Below, in pieces: positions 10,901 to 18,480 of a DNA stretch of 54,191 nucleotides. A program made the position numbers and the translations under genes. The DNA is taken from assembly GCA_028687995.1 (NCBI GenBank), contig JAQTZA010000018.1, positions 1 through 54,191 of the forward strand, read 5' to 3'. The notes below the pieces were generated by a model, which searched no databases, was not told the origin of the DNA, and worked only from the letters and a program-made list of their open reading frames with translations. Source of the stretch: Bacteroidales bacterium (GTDB lineage Bacteria; Bacteroidota; Bacteroidia; Bacteroidales; UBA7332). The number at the start of each line of letters is the position of its first letter. Within the stretch, counting starts at the first letter, position 1.

Positions 10901-12037
10901 AGCGTCATACACTTCATACGTCTTACTATCTAAATGATAATATATAAGTCCATTTCCTTCGGAACATAAATAAAGATTTTTATTCTTGTCTTCGATAATA
11001 TTACTGATAATAGGAAAGGGCTTGCTTCTAAATTCTCCACTTTGAAGGTTGTGAAATGTGTAGAAATTAATATCTGGGTTAAAATAATTGACTCCACCAA
11101 AATAAGTTCCTACCCAAATTGTACCCTGATTATCCTTGAGCAACGACCATACCGACTCGTTCGACAATTGTCTGTTGTTGTATTCTTCTGCACTATAATG
11201 TTTGAAAACACCGGTTTCTGTTGAGTATCGGTCAAGCCCTTTTTTGGTCCCAATCCACAAAAAGTCATTATTATCTTCGCACACTACTCTCACAAAATTG
11301 GATGAAATTGACTTTTCAGATTTCTCGGATTGAAACCTGAAATTCTGAATCTTACCATCCCGTTCAATTTTATAAAGACCTTGCTCCCAAGTAGATATCC
11401 ATATATTCTTCTTGCTATCTTCATATAAATTAGCAACTTGACTACAATTTGGAATGACCTGACGCACTTTTTTGTTTTGATCAATCAAGAACACCCCAGA
11501 CGAAAGCGTACCAACAAAAATACGTTGGTCGGAAGTCTCCAATATATTCTGAATGACAGATTTATTACCGGTAATTTTGCAATAGAGTCTCTTTTCTCCA
11601 TTTGAATATGAGTACAGATTACTTTTTTCGGCTATCCACAGATTACTTATACCATACGAGATGGCATCGGCCTGCTTATCCTGAATAAGTTTCATCTGTG
11701 CCGTTTTGATATCATATTCGTTGATTCCCGTTTGAGTATGAATAAAAATATGACCATTCTTATCTCCATACACTCTCAAAATCAGATTCTCTCCCAATGA
11801 ATTAGAATCGTTAAGATCTGGTCGAAAAACTTCCATGCTGTTTCCATTATACCGATTCAGACCTTCTCGCGTAGCAAACCACATGGTTCCCAACTCATCT
11901 TGATAGATACTCATCACAGATAATTGAGAAAGGCCTTGCTCTATTCCAATTTTGGAGAAATAAATATCATTTGCGGAAAAAGCACTTATCGAAAAATAGA
12001 TGGTTAGAAGAACACCCAATATTCTTTTTACACTCAT
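7979..12037 (-). CDS. Hybrid two-component system sensor/regulator (HTCS)
   Basis: One polypeptide of about 1352 residues carries a full signalling chain. After a signal peptide (MSVKRILGVLLTIYF) come repeated two-bladed-propeller motifs (such as LWIGTKKGLDRY, IWVGTYFGGVNYF), a Y_Y_Y domain, one membrane segment near residue 790, a HisKA domain with ISHEFRTPLTLI, a HATPase domain (DTGIGI, GTGIGLALS), a receiver domain (LIVEDND, phospho-acceptor in VLSDLMMP) and a C-terminal AraC-type DNA-binding domain (ISEITYMLGFNSPKYFAKCF). Such regulators in Bacteroidota sense oligosaccharides in the periplasm and switch on the neighbouring polysaccharide locus. The start at 12037 was preferred to 12076 because the signal peptide follows immediately. 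It likely controls the four genes downstream of it. Confidence 0.95.
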   Translation of the reverse strand: MSVKRILGVLLTIYFSISAFSANDIYFSKIGIEQGLSQLSVMSIYQDELGTMWFATREGLNRYNGNSMEVFRPDLNDSNSLGENLILRVYGDKNGHIFIHTQTGINEYDIKTAQMKLIQDKQADAISYGISNLWIAEKSNLYSYSNGEKRLYCKITGNKSVIQNILETSDQRIFVGTLSSGVFLIDQNKKVRQVIPNCSQVANLYEDSKKNIWISTWEQGLYKIERDGKIQNFRFQSEKSEKSISSNFVRVVCEDNNDFLWIGTKKGLDRYSTETGVFKHYSAEEYNNRQLSNESVWSLLKDNQGTIWVGTYFGGVNYFNPDINFYTFHNLQSGEFRSKPFPIISNIIEDKNKNLYLCSEGNGLIYYHLDSKTYEVYDADRTNPNSIPVDNIKAAYLDNAKNELWLGTHLGGLCLFNTNTKKFSQFQIDESKYKFASILSSIQPFENQILVGTHGGLFVFDKNSQQFTLLSEKLNKKVSFIQDVKFDKSGNIWIASTNGVFRFDRAKEKVTSFQCNPNEPNSLSNNNVSKILIDSKNRIWFATSGGGVNLFQPKTNNFKRYDSHNVGLKNDFVSNVIESRFGYILISTTQGFSMLDVENDKIYNFNTENGFPLNSLYSGGMCISSNGLVYLSGMNGMVSFDEEKLSVPHRPFNINFINLLVNNKLVLPNDKTGILETTLPYTSVIKLNHEQTMLTIEFASNNYIPANQPVYRYQLEGYSDSWTELPQGITKLNFMNLSPGKYTLILQAVSPVDRTLIRSADLKIEVFPPFYLTWYAYLFYLILTLFVIWRYVVFSRSKLILETSLTYEKKEKEHLEEVNQSKLRFFTNISHEFRTPLTLISGQVDMLLQMHNIQPLIYNRILNIKRNTQNMSNLINELLEFRKSEQGHLNIKASKSDFTHFAYEIYLSFSEYANYRQIKFNFECAEEKIMLWFDPSQMQKVIYNLISNSFKFTPKDGTITLAIKESSDNVYVEITDTGIGIDAHELEKVFDRFYQAENGIQISNMVPGTGIGLALSKSILTLHSAEIHVKSQKNIGSCFTVTLKKGAAHFSEDQKAEFEDVDNSCLTKSNDIDDEFIGEIIDSQVTDSVPDFSILIVEDNDELRAMLQSIFEPIYKIYTATDGVDGLEKTIEHNPDIVLSDLMMPRMSGSELCSRIKNNFNICHIPVVLLTAQTAIEYTIEGLRLGADDYITKPFNVKTLITRCNNLVNGRKLLQEKFSKQTSFSPRLVATNNMDREFLEKAYQIIEKNMDNTAFDVPFFSREMALGRTNLFSKIKGITGKTPNEFIINVKMKKATELLINHPEMNISEITYMLGFNSPKYFAKCFKEQFGISPSTFRKSDEPEPETDDDNL

Positions 12038-12105
12038 TTTGTAGAATTTTTGAAAATATGTGTGGACTATAATCAATCAAAGATAATTACAAACTCATCA
12101 AATCA

Positions 12106-12113
12106 CAAAAGTA
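12106..12113 (-). promoter_or_regulatory. Candidate -7 element for the HTCS gene
   Basis: On the minus strand the sequence TACTTTTG matches the Bacteroidota -7 consensus TAnnTTTG, about 70 bp upstream of the HTCS start. No good TTG element is found at the usual 19-21 bp spacing, so support is moderate. Confidence 0.4.
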
Positions 12114-12231
12114 AGTATATTATTCACAGAGAAATAAACATAGAGGTTGTCAAATTGTCCGAAAAACCACCAAGATTGTTCATCTTTAACGTCACTAGCT
12201 TATTATGCGGTTTAGATGTAAATAAAACTAC

Positions 12232-12239
12232 TATTTTTG
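12232..12239 (+). promoter_or_regulatory. Candidate -7 element for the N-acetylhexosamine kinase gene
   Basis: TATTTTTG matches TAnnTTTG and would place transcription start near 12247, about 58 nt before the ATG. The -33 element is weak. Together with the minus-strand element it suggests divergent promoters in the 267-bp gap. Confidence 0.4.
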
Positions 12240-12304
12240 TCTGTCATCAGCATTACGAGAATATACAATTGAAGAACCTTCAACAATTATAAATAGAAAA
12301 TATC

Positions 12305-13384
12305 ATGCGAAAAATTGTAGATCAATTTGCCACAAAAAATGAAGTCGGCGAAATTCGTCCGTTAAAAATTGGACATATTAATGATTCCTTTATTGTTGAA
12401 AGCAAAAATGACGGAGGAGAATCCTATTTTTTGCAAAAAATAAATCACCATATTTTCAAAAATGTAGATGGATTACAAAAGAACATACAGATTGTAACCA
12501 ATCATTTACGCCATAAACTAGCAACCTCTGGTGTTACCAATTTGGAGAAAAAAGTGCTTCAATTGGTTAAAACGAAGGACGAAAAGTTGTTCTACAAAGA
12601 CATCGACGGAGCCTACTGGCGAATGTATGTCAATATTGAAAATACACACAGTTATGATACCATAACACCTGAATTGGCTTACAAAGCAGGAGAATCATTT
12701 GGGAATTTTCAGTGTATGCTTGCAGATATACCTCACGATGATCTGATCGAGACGATTCCAAACTTTCACAACATGGAATTCCGCTTGGAGCAGTTCAGAG
12801 AGGCTGTAAGGGCAAATGCCGCTGGGCGATTAGAAAAAGCGCAGTGGATGGTTGACGAAATAGAGAAAAGGGCTGATGATATGTGCCGTCCCGAACGACT
12901 TTTTCGTGAAGGTAGATTGCCAAAGCGAATCAATCACTGCGATACCAAAGTAAATAATATGCTCTTCGACGAAAATGATGAGCCAATTTGCATTGTCGAT
13001 TTAGATACCGTAATGCCAGGCTTTGTTCTTTCCGATTTTGGTGATTTTATGCGAACTGCGGCCAATACAGGCACCGAAGATGATATCAATTTGGATAATA
13101 TTGGCGTTAACATGGATATTTTTGAAGCTTATACACGTGGCTATCTGAAAAACGCAACTTTTTTATCACAGATTGAGCTTGAAAATCTTGCATTCGGTGC
13201 GAAACTTCTGAGCTATATGCAGACGGTCCGATTTTTGGGTGATTATCTGAATGGTGATACCTATTATAAAATTGAATCTCCCGATCACAATTGGCAACGA
13301 TCGTTGGCCCAATATCGTTTATTACAAAGTCAAGAAGAGAACTTCGGAAAAATGCAACAAATCGTATCGGAATGTAGTAAATAG
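12305..13384 (+). CDS. nahK: N-acetylhexosamine 1-kinase-like phosphotransferase
   Basis: A 359-residue cytoplasmic kinase of the aminoglycoside phosphotransferase (APH/choline kinase) superfamily. The catalytic loop reads NHCDTKVNNMLF and is followed by CIVDLDTVMPG and DFGDFMR, the same sequence pattern as NahK, which phosphorylates N-acetylgalactosamine or N-acetylglucosamine at C1. The gene is divergent from the HTCS of a glycosaminoglycan locus; lyase and hydrolase action on chondroitin or hyaluronan releases exactly these amino sugars, so the kinase would feed them into metabolism (inference). Homologues in Bacteroidota are sometimes labelled mucin desulfatase, which the kinase motifs here do not support. 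A strong hairpin ends the gene. Confidence 0.8.
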   Translation: MRKIVDQFATKNEVGEIRPLKIGHINDSFIVESKNDGGESYFLQKINHHIFKNVDGLQKNIQIVTNHLRHKLATSGVTNLEKKVLQLVKTKDEKLFYKDIDGAYWRMYVNIENTHSYDTITPELAYKAGESFGNFQCMLADIPHDDLIETIPNFHNMEFRLEQFREAVRANAAGRLEKAQWMVDEIEKRADDMCRPERLFREGRLPKRINHCDTKVNNMLFDENDEPICIVDLDTVMPGFVLSDFGDFMRTAANTGTEDDINLDNIGVNMDIFEAYTRGYLKNATFLSQIELENLAFGAKLLSYMQTVRFLGDYLNGDTYYKIESPDHNWQRSLAQYRLLQSQEENFGKMQQIVSECSK

Positions 13385-13407
13385 AATGAAAAAAATCTTG
13401 CTGAAAT

Positions 13408-13449
13408 AACCCAAAGCGACTGAATTTCACTATTCAGTCGCTTTGGGTT
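13408..13449. terminator. Bidirectional hairpin terminator between convergent genes
   Basis: An 18-bp perfect stem (AACCCAAAGCGACTGAAT with its exact complement) around a 6-nt loop TTCACT sits between the kinase gene stop and the stop of the convergent dinD-like gene. The flanks are A/T-rich on both sides, so it can serve both transcripts. Confidence 0.88.
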
Positions 13450-13464
13450 TAAAAAGAGACACTA

Positions 13465-14307
13465 TTATTTTTTCAACTTCTTAGATTCCGATTTTGTTTC
13501 CAGTTTTTTCACACTTTCTGCTACTGGCAAATTTTCTGGCATTTCGCCGCCTAATTCTTGGATGGTTTGTCTGACTTTCCGACCAACTTCAAAATGAGTC
13601 TCATTTGCTTTTTGCTTTCCAACGATTTGTTCTCGTTTGAGTTTTTCTTCGGTTTGTGTAGCGCGAAATAAGTTTGCTGCAAGCTCTGTGCTACCCATGT
13701 GGTCGAGTATCTGTTGGCTTTTCTTCAAGCCTTTTTTCGCATGAATACCCTTTGCGTCCAGTCCGTTGTATAACCCTTTGTAACCATGATTTTGGAAGAT
13801 TGCATAATCAATCGGTTCTATCACTCCTGCATCTTTTGCTGCAGCTGCCAAGTCTATATTATGCCTTGCCATTTCATTACGTAGAAAAAGTCGTTTTTCA
13901 TCTTCGGTGCTCAATTGGTTGTATTCGTCCAATTGTCGTATTTCCTGCAAACGCGTCTGCACTGCAAAATAGGTCTGCCCTAGTGCTACAATTTCCTTAC
14001 TCGGATCAGCATTTTGAACAATCAAATAACCGGCGTAGCGTGAAAGTTTGTAACTCGCCATTTCACGAAAAGCTCCAGATCCAATCGAGACCATCTCGTT
14101 GAAATCAACGAGATGGTCTTCAATCTTCTGTCCGCTATTCGCACATGCTTCTTTGGCTTTATTGATTACAGATATAAAGTTCCTGAAGTCACTGTATTCT
14201 AGTATTTTAGCTAATTGTCGTGCACCCCAAAATTCATTACCATTATCATCCGTTTGCTTAATCTGTTCGAATAGATTAAGACCGTTTTTTGAAATTTCTG
14301 TTGCCAT
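13465..14307 (-). CDS. dinD: DNA-damage-inducible protein D-like (DinD)
   Basis: A 280-residue cytoplasmic protein close in length to E. coli DinD (274 residues). The N-terminal part (NEFWGARQLAKILEYSDFRNF) resembles the BRO-N/DinD domain and the middle reads LIVQNADPSKEIVALGQTYFAVQTR, typical of DinD; the C-terminus is charged and lysine-rich. E. coli DinD is SOS-induced and reported to inhibit RecA strand exchange; whether that holds here is unknown. The start at 14307 is chosen because a good promoter (TTG, 19 bp, TATTTTTG) lies just upstream, with predicted transcription start near 14332. The reading frame stays open further upstream to 14559, but that part has no family similarity and would precede the promoter. 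Confidence 0.85.
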   Translation of the reverse strand: MATEISKNGLNLFEQIKQTDDNGNEFWGARQLAKILEYSDFRNFISVINKAKEACANSGQKIEDHLVDFNEMVSIGSGAFREMASYKLSRYAGYLIVQNADPSKEIVALGQTYFAVQTRLQEIRQLDEYNQLSTEDEKRLFLRNEMARHNIDLAAAAKDAGVIEPIDYAIFQNHGYKGLYNGLDAKGIHAKKGLKKSQQILDHMGSTELAANLFRATQTEEKLKREQIVGKQKANETHFEVGRKVRQTIQELGGEMPENLPVAESVKKLETKSESKKLKK

Positions 14308-14338
14308 TATTGTCTCTTTATTAGAAATATATCTTCTA

Positions 14339-14368
14339 CAAAAATAGAATTTATTTTGGTATTTACAA
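14339..14368 (-). promoter_or_regulatory. Promoter of the dinD-like gene
   Basis: On the minus strand TTG (14366-14368), a 19-bp spacer and TATTTTTG (14339-14346) match the Bacteroidota consensus TTTG-N19-21-TAnnTTTG. Predicted transcription start is about 25 nt before the ATG at 14307 and decides that start. Confidence 0.75.
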
Positions 14369-14436
14369 GATGAATTTAACTCTTTACTTATAAAAAAAGA
14401 AACTGAAAAATCCAATGTTTCTACAATATATTTCTC

Positions 14437-14444
14437 TATTTTTG
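14437..14444 (+). promoter_or_regulatory. -7 element of the YitT-family gene
   Basis: TATTTTTG matches TAnnTTTG and predicts transcription start near 14451, leaving a leader of about 15 nt before the ATG at 14466. It is divergent from the dinD promoter about 70 bp away. Confidence 0.6.
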
Positions 14445-14465
14445 ACACACTAAACATTATGTGAG

Positions 14466-15332
14466 ATGGAGAAAAAGAGAACCAACGTATATCTGGTAGC
14501 CAAAGATTACGTGACGATTTTATTTGGATTGATCCTGTATTCAATTGGTTGGACAGCATTTCTTTTGCCTAACCAAATTACGACAGGTGGAGTAGCAGGT
14601 ATTGGTGCGCTTATCTTTTATGCCACGGGTACGATACCAATAGCCGTCACATACGCGGTGATTAACGGCGTTCTATTGCTCATATCTATCAAAATTCTGG
14701 GATTCAAATTTAGTATTCGCACTATTTTTGGAGTGGTCGTTCTTACGATTTTACTCTCCGTGTTTCAACATTACATCAAGAAAGGATTCGTAGATGAGCC
14801 ATTTATGGCAACGGTCATTGGAGCTATTTTGTGCGGTGCAGGAGTGGGCGTTGTTTTCTCATCGAATGGCAGCACCGGAGGCACAGACATTGTAGCAGCG
14901 GTTATCAACAAATATAGGAATATCACCATCGGGAGAGTGATTCTCTACAGCGATGTGATGATTATTCTTTCCTCCTATTTTATTTTCCACAGCATCGAGA
15001 AGATTGTTTATGGTCTCACCGTAATGGCGATAATGACCTACACGCTCGATTTGGTAATCAATGGTAATAGGCAATCGGTGCAGTTTCTGATTTTCTCCAG
15101 CAAATACGAAGAGATTGCCGATCGCATTATCCAACTACCGCGTGGTGTGACGGTGGTCGATGGCACGGGTTGGTATTCGAAACAACCCACCAAAGTGCTT
15201 CTCGTTTTGGCTAAACGGTCGGAATCGATTGCTATTTTTCGCCTTGTGAAAGAGGTTGATCCCAACGCTTTCGTTTCGCAAAGTCCCGCCATCGGAGTTT
15301 ATGGTCAAGGTTTTGATCAGATGAAGACGTAG
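14466..15332 (+). CDS. YitT family inner-membrane protein (DUF161 + DUF2179)
   Basis: This 288-residue protein has five or more hydrophobic segments in its first 210 residues (for example VTILFGLILYSIGWTAFLL and ATVIGAILCGAGVGVVF) with the conserved NGSTGGTDIVA motif of the YitT family, then a cytoplasmic DUF2179 domain (GVTVVDGTGWYSKQPTKVLLVLAKR). YitT proteins are widespread integral membrane proteins, proposed transporters with no well-established substrate. The gene is transcribed alone from its own promoter and is convergent with the Fic gene, with only 14 bp between the two stop codons. Confidence 0.92.
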   Translation: MEKKRTNVYLVAKDYVTILFGLILYSIGWTAFLLPNQITTGGVAGIGALIFYATGTIPIAVTYAVINGVLLLISIKILGFKFSIRTIFGVVVLTILLSVFQHYIKKGFVDEPFMATVIGAILCGAGVGVVFSSNGSTGGTDIVAAVINKYRNITIGRVILYSDVMIILSSYFIFHSIEKIVYGLTVMAIMTYTLDLVINGNRQSVQFLIFSSKYEEIADRIIQLPRGVTVVDGTGWYSKQPTKVLLVLAKRSESIAIFRLVKEVDPNAFVSQSPAIGVYGQGFDQMKT

Positions 15333-15346
15333 GAACTTCGATAAAC

Positions 15347-16438
15347 TCAGACTAATTCGTAATTTGCGTTTCGTCCGCCTTCGTCTGTCTGTTTCAAGAT
15401 GCCTTTTTTTACCAAATCTTTGATATCTCTCAGCGCCGTGTCGGTTGAGGTTTTGGTCATTTTAGCCCATTTAGAAGTCTGGAGTTTTCCCTCGAAATCA
15501 TCGAAAAGCCTATTAAGAATCATGCGCTGGCGTTCGTTGATGGCTGTGTGTTCGTGTAGTTTCCAAAACTCAGCTTTGCGAATTATTTTTTGAGTGGACT
15601 CTTCGGTGGCAAGCATTGCATTTTTCAGACAACCTAAAAACCAAAATAACCATTCGGTAATATCACCCGTACTGTGTTGTACTTTTTGCAATACCTCGTA
15701 ATAGATTTTGCGTTCATTTAATATTTGGCTCGACATACTATAAAAACGCTCCCCGCTCTCTTCGGCACGGGCAAGCAACATATCGGTTATTGCTCTTCCA
15801 ATTCTGCCATTTCCGTCGTCGAAGGGGTGAATGATGATGAACCAAAAATGTGCAATCGCTGCTTTTAAGACAGGATCAAGTTGCTCTTCGTTGTTGAACC
15901 AATAGAGAAATTTCTCCATTTCAGCATCCACTAATTCAGGTTTAACGGCTTCGTAGTGCACCTTTTCTTTACCCATCGAACCAGACACCACTTGCATCTC
16001 CCCGGTTCGAAATCGTCCCACCTCAATTTTATACAATCCACTATATCCGGTTGGGAAAAGAGCTGCGTGCCATCCAAACAGTCTTTCAGCAGTTAAATCA
16101 GAAGTGTAGCGCTGAGTAGCATCTAGCATCATCTCTACAACGCCTTCGATGTGCCGACTGCTTGGCACAAGACCAGCGGTATTGATGCCCAATCGTCTTG
16201 CAATGGATGAACGAACTTGCTCATAATTCAGCAATTCACCCTCTATTTCAGAGGATTTCACAACGTCGAGAGTCAAGGCGGTAAGTGTAGCTTCTTCTTT
16301 TGCAGAAAAGCCCAAGGCGTTCATTTGTCCAATTATTTTCCCTTGAATATGTCTCACTTCCCCAAACAGGGTATTGATGGCTTTATCTTGCCATGAAAAA
16401 TCTGTCCAGTTGTCGTACTCGTAGATGTATTTTGCCAT
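15347..16438 (-). CDS. Fic family protein with C-terminal winged helix
   Basis: A 363-residue Fic-domain protein. The active-site motif is HPFDDGNGRIGR, which fits the full HPFxxGNGRxxR consensus, so adenylylation or another nucleotidyl transfer to protein hydroxyl groups is expected. An N-terminal inhibitory helix with SSEIEGE (S-x-x-x-E-G) makes it a class II Fic, in which the glutamate blocks ATP from within the same chain. An N-terminal DUF4172-like segment precedes it. The last 70 residues (ERQRMILNRLFDDF to the end, with TALRDIKDLVKKGIL) look like a winged-helix DNA-binding domain. The upstream region has several TTTGCGG-type repeats around the putative promoter, which suggests self-regulation. 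No antitoxin gene is adjacent, as expected for class II. Confidence 0.92.
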   Translation of the reverse strand: MAKYIYEYDNWTDFSWQDKAINTLFGEVRHIQGKIIGQMNALGFSAKEEATLTALTLDVVKSSEIEGELLNYEQVRSSIARRLGINTAGLVPSSRHIEGVVEMMLDATQRYTSDLTAERLFGWHAALFPTGYSGLYKIEVGRFRTGEMQVVSGSMGKEKVHYEAVKPELVDAEMEKFLYWFNNEEQLDPVLKAAIAHFWFIIIHPFDDGNGRIGRAITDMLLARAEESGERFYSMSSQILNERKIYYEVLQKVQHSTGDITEWLFWFLGCLKNAMLATEESTQKIIRKAEFWKLHEHTAINERQRMILNRLFDDFEGKLQTSKWAKMTKTSTDTALRDIKDLVKKGILKQTDEGGRNANYELV

Positions 16439-16451
16439 AATGAGTAGAGTA

Positions 16452-16516
16452 TTTGCGGCAAATGTACAAATTATTCACCGCAAATATGCGGTAAATATGC
16501 GATTTTTTCACCGCAA
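16452..16516. promoter_or_regulatory. Palindromic operator repeats in front of the fic gene
   Basis: Three related sites lie within 65 bp: TTTGCGGCAAA (16452-16462, a 5-1-5 palindrome), ACCGCAAATATGCGGT (16477-16492, 6-bp arms around AATA) and ACCGCAA (16510-16516). On the minus strand TACATTTG (complement of 16459-16466) matches the -7 consensus and overlaps the first site. This arrangement looks like an autoregulatory operator for the winged-helix Fic protein (inference). Confidence 0.55.
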
Positions 16517-16557
16517 GGGAGAGTTGGTTGGGATTTTGGAAAGCGTTTTGGAGGTTT

Positions 16558-16699
16558 GGTAACGGTTTATGGTATGGTGTCGTGCGAGATTACGAGGCGA
16601 TTTGCTATCAGTTTTCACCGATTTTTTTACGAGCCACAAACGCTCGGAAACCTCTGAACCTCGCATGCACTATTCCATGTGTAGAGCGTTTGTTATTTT
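16558..16699 (-). other. attC-like recombination site A (last in the array)
   Basis: An imperfect long palindrome follows the stop of the ATPase gene. On the minus strand it starts with AATAACAAACGC and ends with CCGTTACC, the usual AAC...GTT layout of an attC site, with arms ending in GCGAG and its counterpart CTCGC. The arms contain mismatches and bulges, as in attC sites, which act as folded single strands. It marks the end of the cassette array facing the fic gene. Support is weaker than for sites B, E, F and G because its two core sequences do not match those at the cassette's other end. Confidence 0.5.
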
Positions 16700-16705
16700 C
16701 ATATT

Positions 16706-18154
16706 CTAAATTTGATTTTTCATTTTCAAGGTTATGTCACCAACATTGTAACAATATATTGAAGCTGGTAAAAATGAAAAGAATAAACCTTCTATTTGCT
16801 TTATTCCTAGCTGGTCTATTGATGTTACCAAAGCATTTTGAAAATGGTTGCTCTTACAAAAATGTATTAAACTTTTTAATTCGTTTGGTTTTTCAAAATA
16901 TCGATTACTCCATTTTATCTCCACCCCCCATTGAGGTTTATATTTTTTATCATCAACCAACACTAAGTCAACTTCACCTTCATTTCTCCCTTCTTTCCAT
17001 CGGGCGTAGGTTAAATCTAATTTTTCTCTGTGCATCCATTGTGATAATACCGCTGTTTCTACCATATTCCCCATTTCATTATCCATTTCACTAATTGGTG
17101 AAAATAAGGCCGTCCGCAATGAAGGATTAGTCAAATACACTTTGAAGCTTGTTATTCTTTTTAGTCGTTTTGCTGTTACGTCAACTTTGTTTAAAACTTT
17201 GATTAAGAATGCAGCTTCTAAATATTCTAAGTATTTTTTCAAAGTGTCTTTTTGTATACCACTTTCTTTACTCATTGTTTCATAAGAAAATTCATTCCCA
17301 GTGTTGTAAGCTATATAAGTAAAAAATCGATTTAACTCTTGTACGTCTTTTATGCCGTATAAACTTGGCAAATCTCTTAGTAATACTTTATCTACAATAT
17401 CGTTTTTTACGTATCGTCCCATATCACTTTGTACCTTTTCACTTAAAACAACCTCCGGATAACCACCAAAGTTTAAGTAATGTACGAACTCTTTATTTAG
17501 AGCCTTTATGTCGTGTGTAAGACAATATGGAATTTGATTTTCTCCGTAGCTAATTGTTCCATTGTACATTAAATGGTTCATCTCTTTAAGATGAATGTAC
17601 TCCTGAAATGTAAGTGGGGGCAACATAAAATCTGTAAATCTACCCGCTCCGCTTTCCGTACTGTGCCATTTTAATGCAGCAGCTGCTGATCCTGACACAA
17701 TAAATTTCGTTTCGGGATAGGAATCAACTAGCACTTTAAGGTGGCGTTCCCAATCTTTTAGGTATTGTATTTCGTCAAAAAAAACATAGCAATCTTTTAG
17801 ATCGTCTTGATTGAGTGATTGCTTACACAGATTTAAGATGTCTTCTAAACTTAAGTTCACATAAATGGGATTGTCTATGCCTATAAAAAATATTTTTTGC
17901 GGATTTACATTTTCAGTCAATAATTGTTGAATGCTGTGAAATAACATTACAGTTTTACCAACACGCCTTGGCCCCATAAGAACCAATGCTCTTTTTACAT
18001 TTTTTTCTATTACAAATGGATAAAACAAGCTAAAATATAGTCGCTTGGCCATTATGCTATACACTACAGGTATTTGTTTGTTAACCCACCAAGGATTTTC
18101 ATAACGTAAGCGTTCAACTATTTTTTCTATTGGAATAAGACTTATACTACTCAT
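16706..18154 (-). CDS. AAA ATPase with DUF4143 domain (cassette 7)
   Basis: A 482-residue predicted ATPase. Walker A is GPRRVGKT near residue 80, Walker B reads CYVFFDEIQYL, and FIVSGSAAAA is a sensor-like strand. The C-terminal DUF4143 half ends in EGEVDLVLVDD..GVEIKWS, a PDDEXK-like D-x(n)-E-x-K pattern with possible nuclease character. Members of this family are common in accessory DNA and have no settled function; some are suspected in defence or toxin-antitoxin-like roles. In contrast to the other cassette genes it has about 186 bp between the cassette edge and the start codon, with its own promoter. It is placed in the array because attC-like sites lie on both sides. Confidence 0.85.
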   Translation of the reverse strand: MSSISLIPIEKIVERLRYENPWWVNKQIPVVYSIMAKRLYFSLFYPFVIEKNVKRALVLMGPRRVGKTVMLFHSIQQLLTENVNPQKIFFIGIDNPIYVNLSLEDILNLCKQSLNQDDLKDCYVFFDEIQYLKDWERHLKVLVDSYPETKFIVSGSAAAALKWHSTESGAGRFTDFMLPPLTFQEYIHLKEMNHLMYNGTISYGENQIPYCLTHDIKALNKEFVHYLNFGGYPEVVLSEKVQSDMGRYVKNDIVDKVLLRDLPSLYGIKDVQELNRFFTYIAYNTGNEFSYETMSKESGIQKDTLKKYLEYLEAAFLIKVLNKVDVTAKRLKRITSFKVYLTNPSLRTALFSPISEMDNEMGNMVETAVLSQWMHREKLDLTYARWKEGRNEGEVDLVLVDDKKYKPQWGVEIKWSNRYFEKPNELKSLIHFCKSNHFQNALVTSIDQLGIKQIEGLFFSFLPASIYCYNVGDITLKMKNQI

Positions 18155-18171
18155 AAAATTATTTGTTTCTG

Positions 18172-18179
18172 CAAATATA
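18172..18179 (-). promoter_or_regulatory. -7 element of the ATPase cassette gene
   Basis: TATATTTG on the minus strand matches TAnnTTTG and would start transcription about 10 nt before the ATG at 18154. Upstream, several TAAGC/GCTTA half-sites (about 18192-18236) could form an operator. The remaining 18237-18339 segment shows nothing recognisable. Confidence 0.5.
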
Positions 18180-18339
18180 GTAACAATAAGCAGATTTAAG
18201 TATGCTTATTTTATGTTTTTTTGTACTTATAAGCAGTATTCACTTTTTTGTTTCATCTATTTTGTCGATTTTAAGCAATTCTTTACTCTGAGGGTTCATA
18301 TTACAATGAAGCACAACGGAAAGCCCGAAGGGATTTCCA

Positions 18340-18472
18340 ACCAACGGCTGACGCTATGGCAAGTGCGGGAATAAATTGTTGCTCAACTGTCAGCCAGCAT
18401 AAATGTATGTAAAGAATTCAAATGTTTCAACGAACACGCAAACCCGCATTTGATATAGCGTTTGTTAGCGGC
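18340..18472 (-). other. attC-like recombination site B
   Basis: The site reads AGCCGCTAAC at its minus-strand beginning and CCGTTGG at its end. Its long arms (CGCTATATCAAATGCGGG against CCCGCACTTGCCATAGCG) fold into an imperfect hairpin. It lies directly after the SH3-domain gene. It is over 90 percent identical to site E, with about ten differences by eye over 131 bp. Confidence 0.72.
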
Positions 18473-18480
18473 TGTTTTTG

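Noticed and set aside
13465..16438. DinD, YitT and Fic genes as a joint defence island
   Set aside because: Each has its own orientation, promoter or terminator; nothing shows that they work together.
16528..17094. Plus-strand reading frame of 188 codons across the attC site A
   Set aside because: It overlaps the antisense of the ATPase gene and the palindrome, has no domain similarity and no promoter; explained by the minus-strand gene.
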